Source: Morchella semilibera | Taxonomy: Eukaryota > Ascomycota > Pezizomycetes > Pezizales > Morchellaceae | Reading direction: 5' to 3' | Assembly (NCBI GenBank): GCA_009192285.1 | Contig: WBVU01000005.1 | Span: 744,001-808,000 of the forward strand | Length of the DNA stretch: 64,000 nt | Shown: in pieces, positions 63,434-64,000 of the stretch | Layout of the letters: every line of letters starts with the position of its first letter | How positions within the stretch are numbered: the first letter of the stretch is position 1 | Program-made: the position numbers and the translations under genes | Notes under the pieces: generated by a model | Databases searched by the model: none | What the model was told of the DNA's origin: nothing | The model's input: only the letters and a program-made list of their open reading frames with translations

Positions 63434-64000
63434 ATGAGTTATTGTGGTCCTCCTGGTCCTCCTGGTCTTCCTCCTGGTCTTCCTCCTGGTCTTCCTAGTC
63501 TTCCTAGCCTTCCTAGTCTTCCTCCTGGTCTTCCTCCTGGTCCTCCTCCTGGTCCTCCTCCTGGTCCTCCTCCTGGTCCTCCTCCTGCCCCTGTTCCTGG
63601 TCCACCTTCTGGTCCTGCTCCTGGTGCTCCTGCTCCTGGTGGTCCTTGTCCTTGTCCTTGTCCTGGCCCTGGTGGTGGTGGTGCGGGCTTTGGGTTATCC
63701 CCCATCCGTAAGTCCGGGACCTTCCCACCCGCTTCCCAAACCAAGATCCACATTAACCCCGCCTACAGTGGAGGGCACCATCAGCGTGGCCGACCTAGCG
63801 AGTTTGATCGGACTCTTCTCCACGCTCCCCAGCGCCCCCCCCCAAACCACCACAACCACCGTCTCACCCCTCCCCACCGACGTCGCCGCCCTCCAGTCCA
63901 GAATCGACACTCTCCAGGCCCAGCTTAGAGCTACTACCCACCTCGCCGCCTCCGTCGCCCGCCTCCAGGCTGAGCAGGCGGCCCCCACTCCTATAGCTCC
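63434..64000 (+). CDS. Local-family paralogue with collagen-like first exon, cut by window end
   Basis: Exon 1 (63434-63707) encodes MSYCGPPGPPG followed by about 80 residues of Gly-Leu-Pro, Gly-Pro-Pro and Gly-Ala-Pro triplets ending in GGGGAGFGLSPI. The intron (63708-63768) begins GTAAGT, has ATTAAC and ends CTACAG. Exon 2 continues in phase with EGTISVADLASLIGLFSTL and then LPTDVAALQSRIDTLQAQL and ASVARLQAEQAA, which match the coiled coil of the 61376 gene. The Gly-X-Y part is new relative to that paralogue and could trimerise like collagen or be a disordered spacer. The protein continues beyond the window, so the globular domain is not visible. Confidence 0.7.

Overview
This is a repeat-dominated stretch of a filamentous fungal genome, most likely an ascomycete and possibly a Pezizomycete. 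The reasons are short spliceosomal introns (49-192 nt) with GT...CTAAC...AG signals, fungal-only domain combinations (HeLo-like plus pseudokinase, a SesA-like head plus a fungal ubiquitin-like domain, an HSPA12-type Hsp70), Ty3/gypsy chromoviruses, a Plavaka-type transposase, a Fot1/pogo transposase and scattered TTAGGG-type motifs. The species assignment is inference.

Positions 1-28 kb are a transposon graveyard. Two decayed Ty3/gypsy chromoviruses lie head to head, one on the minus strand (about 13.59-19.66 kb) and one on the plus strand (about 20.27-26.5 kb). Each has gag, protease, RT, RNase H, integrase and chromodomain remnants. They are riddled with solo LTRs of one about 632-bp family (A); four copies have visible target-site duplications. 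Four copies of a 137-148-bp MITE with CATCAGCAA ends are also present; two lie in the plus-strand chromovirus and two in or beside the Plavaka relic at 9.1-11.75 kb. Two further LTR families (B and C) and a 5'-truncated pogo element (26.5-27.95 kb) complete this part. An unrecognised low-complexity minus-strand coding region lies at 6.1-8.1 kb.

Positions 28.7-45 kb hold a G-rich about 60-bp tandem array, one intact-looking three-exon gene (SesA-like head plus ubiquitin-like domain, 29838-30765) and a dense set of non-autonomous inverted-repeat elements. These include two related copies of a 1.0-1.25-kb family with TACCGCC ends, a 0.5-kb element with internal 45-bp repeats, a GC-rich element carrying a GGAGGTGGACGT minisatellite, and four different short MITE-like hairpins between 41.1 and 44.5 kb.

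Positions 45-64 kb are gene-bearing. A HeLo-like/pseudokinase gene (minus, 3 exons, 550 aa) and a protein kinase/Sel1/ankyrin-like gene (plus, 3 exons, 1178 aa) are divergently arranged around a 620-bp shared upstream region. By analogy with fungal NLR/HeLo modules this is the best candidate here for an undescribed two-gene cell-death or allorecognition system. An 11-exon Hsp70-like gene (minus, 55780-58127) follows; it has a GC-AG intron, a degenerate second phosphate motif and a single-base frameshift. The window ends in an array of an unrecognised gene family: one complete gene at 61376, one relic at 62663, and one gene at 63434 with a collagen-like first exon, cut by the window end.

Exon models were built by hand. 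Every junction was chosen so that the reading phase is kept and known family motifs join up. Long intergenic stretches in which nothing was recognised are listed as such.
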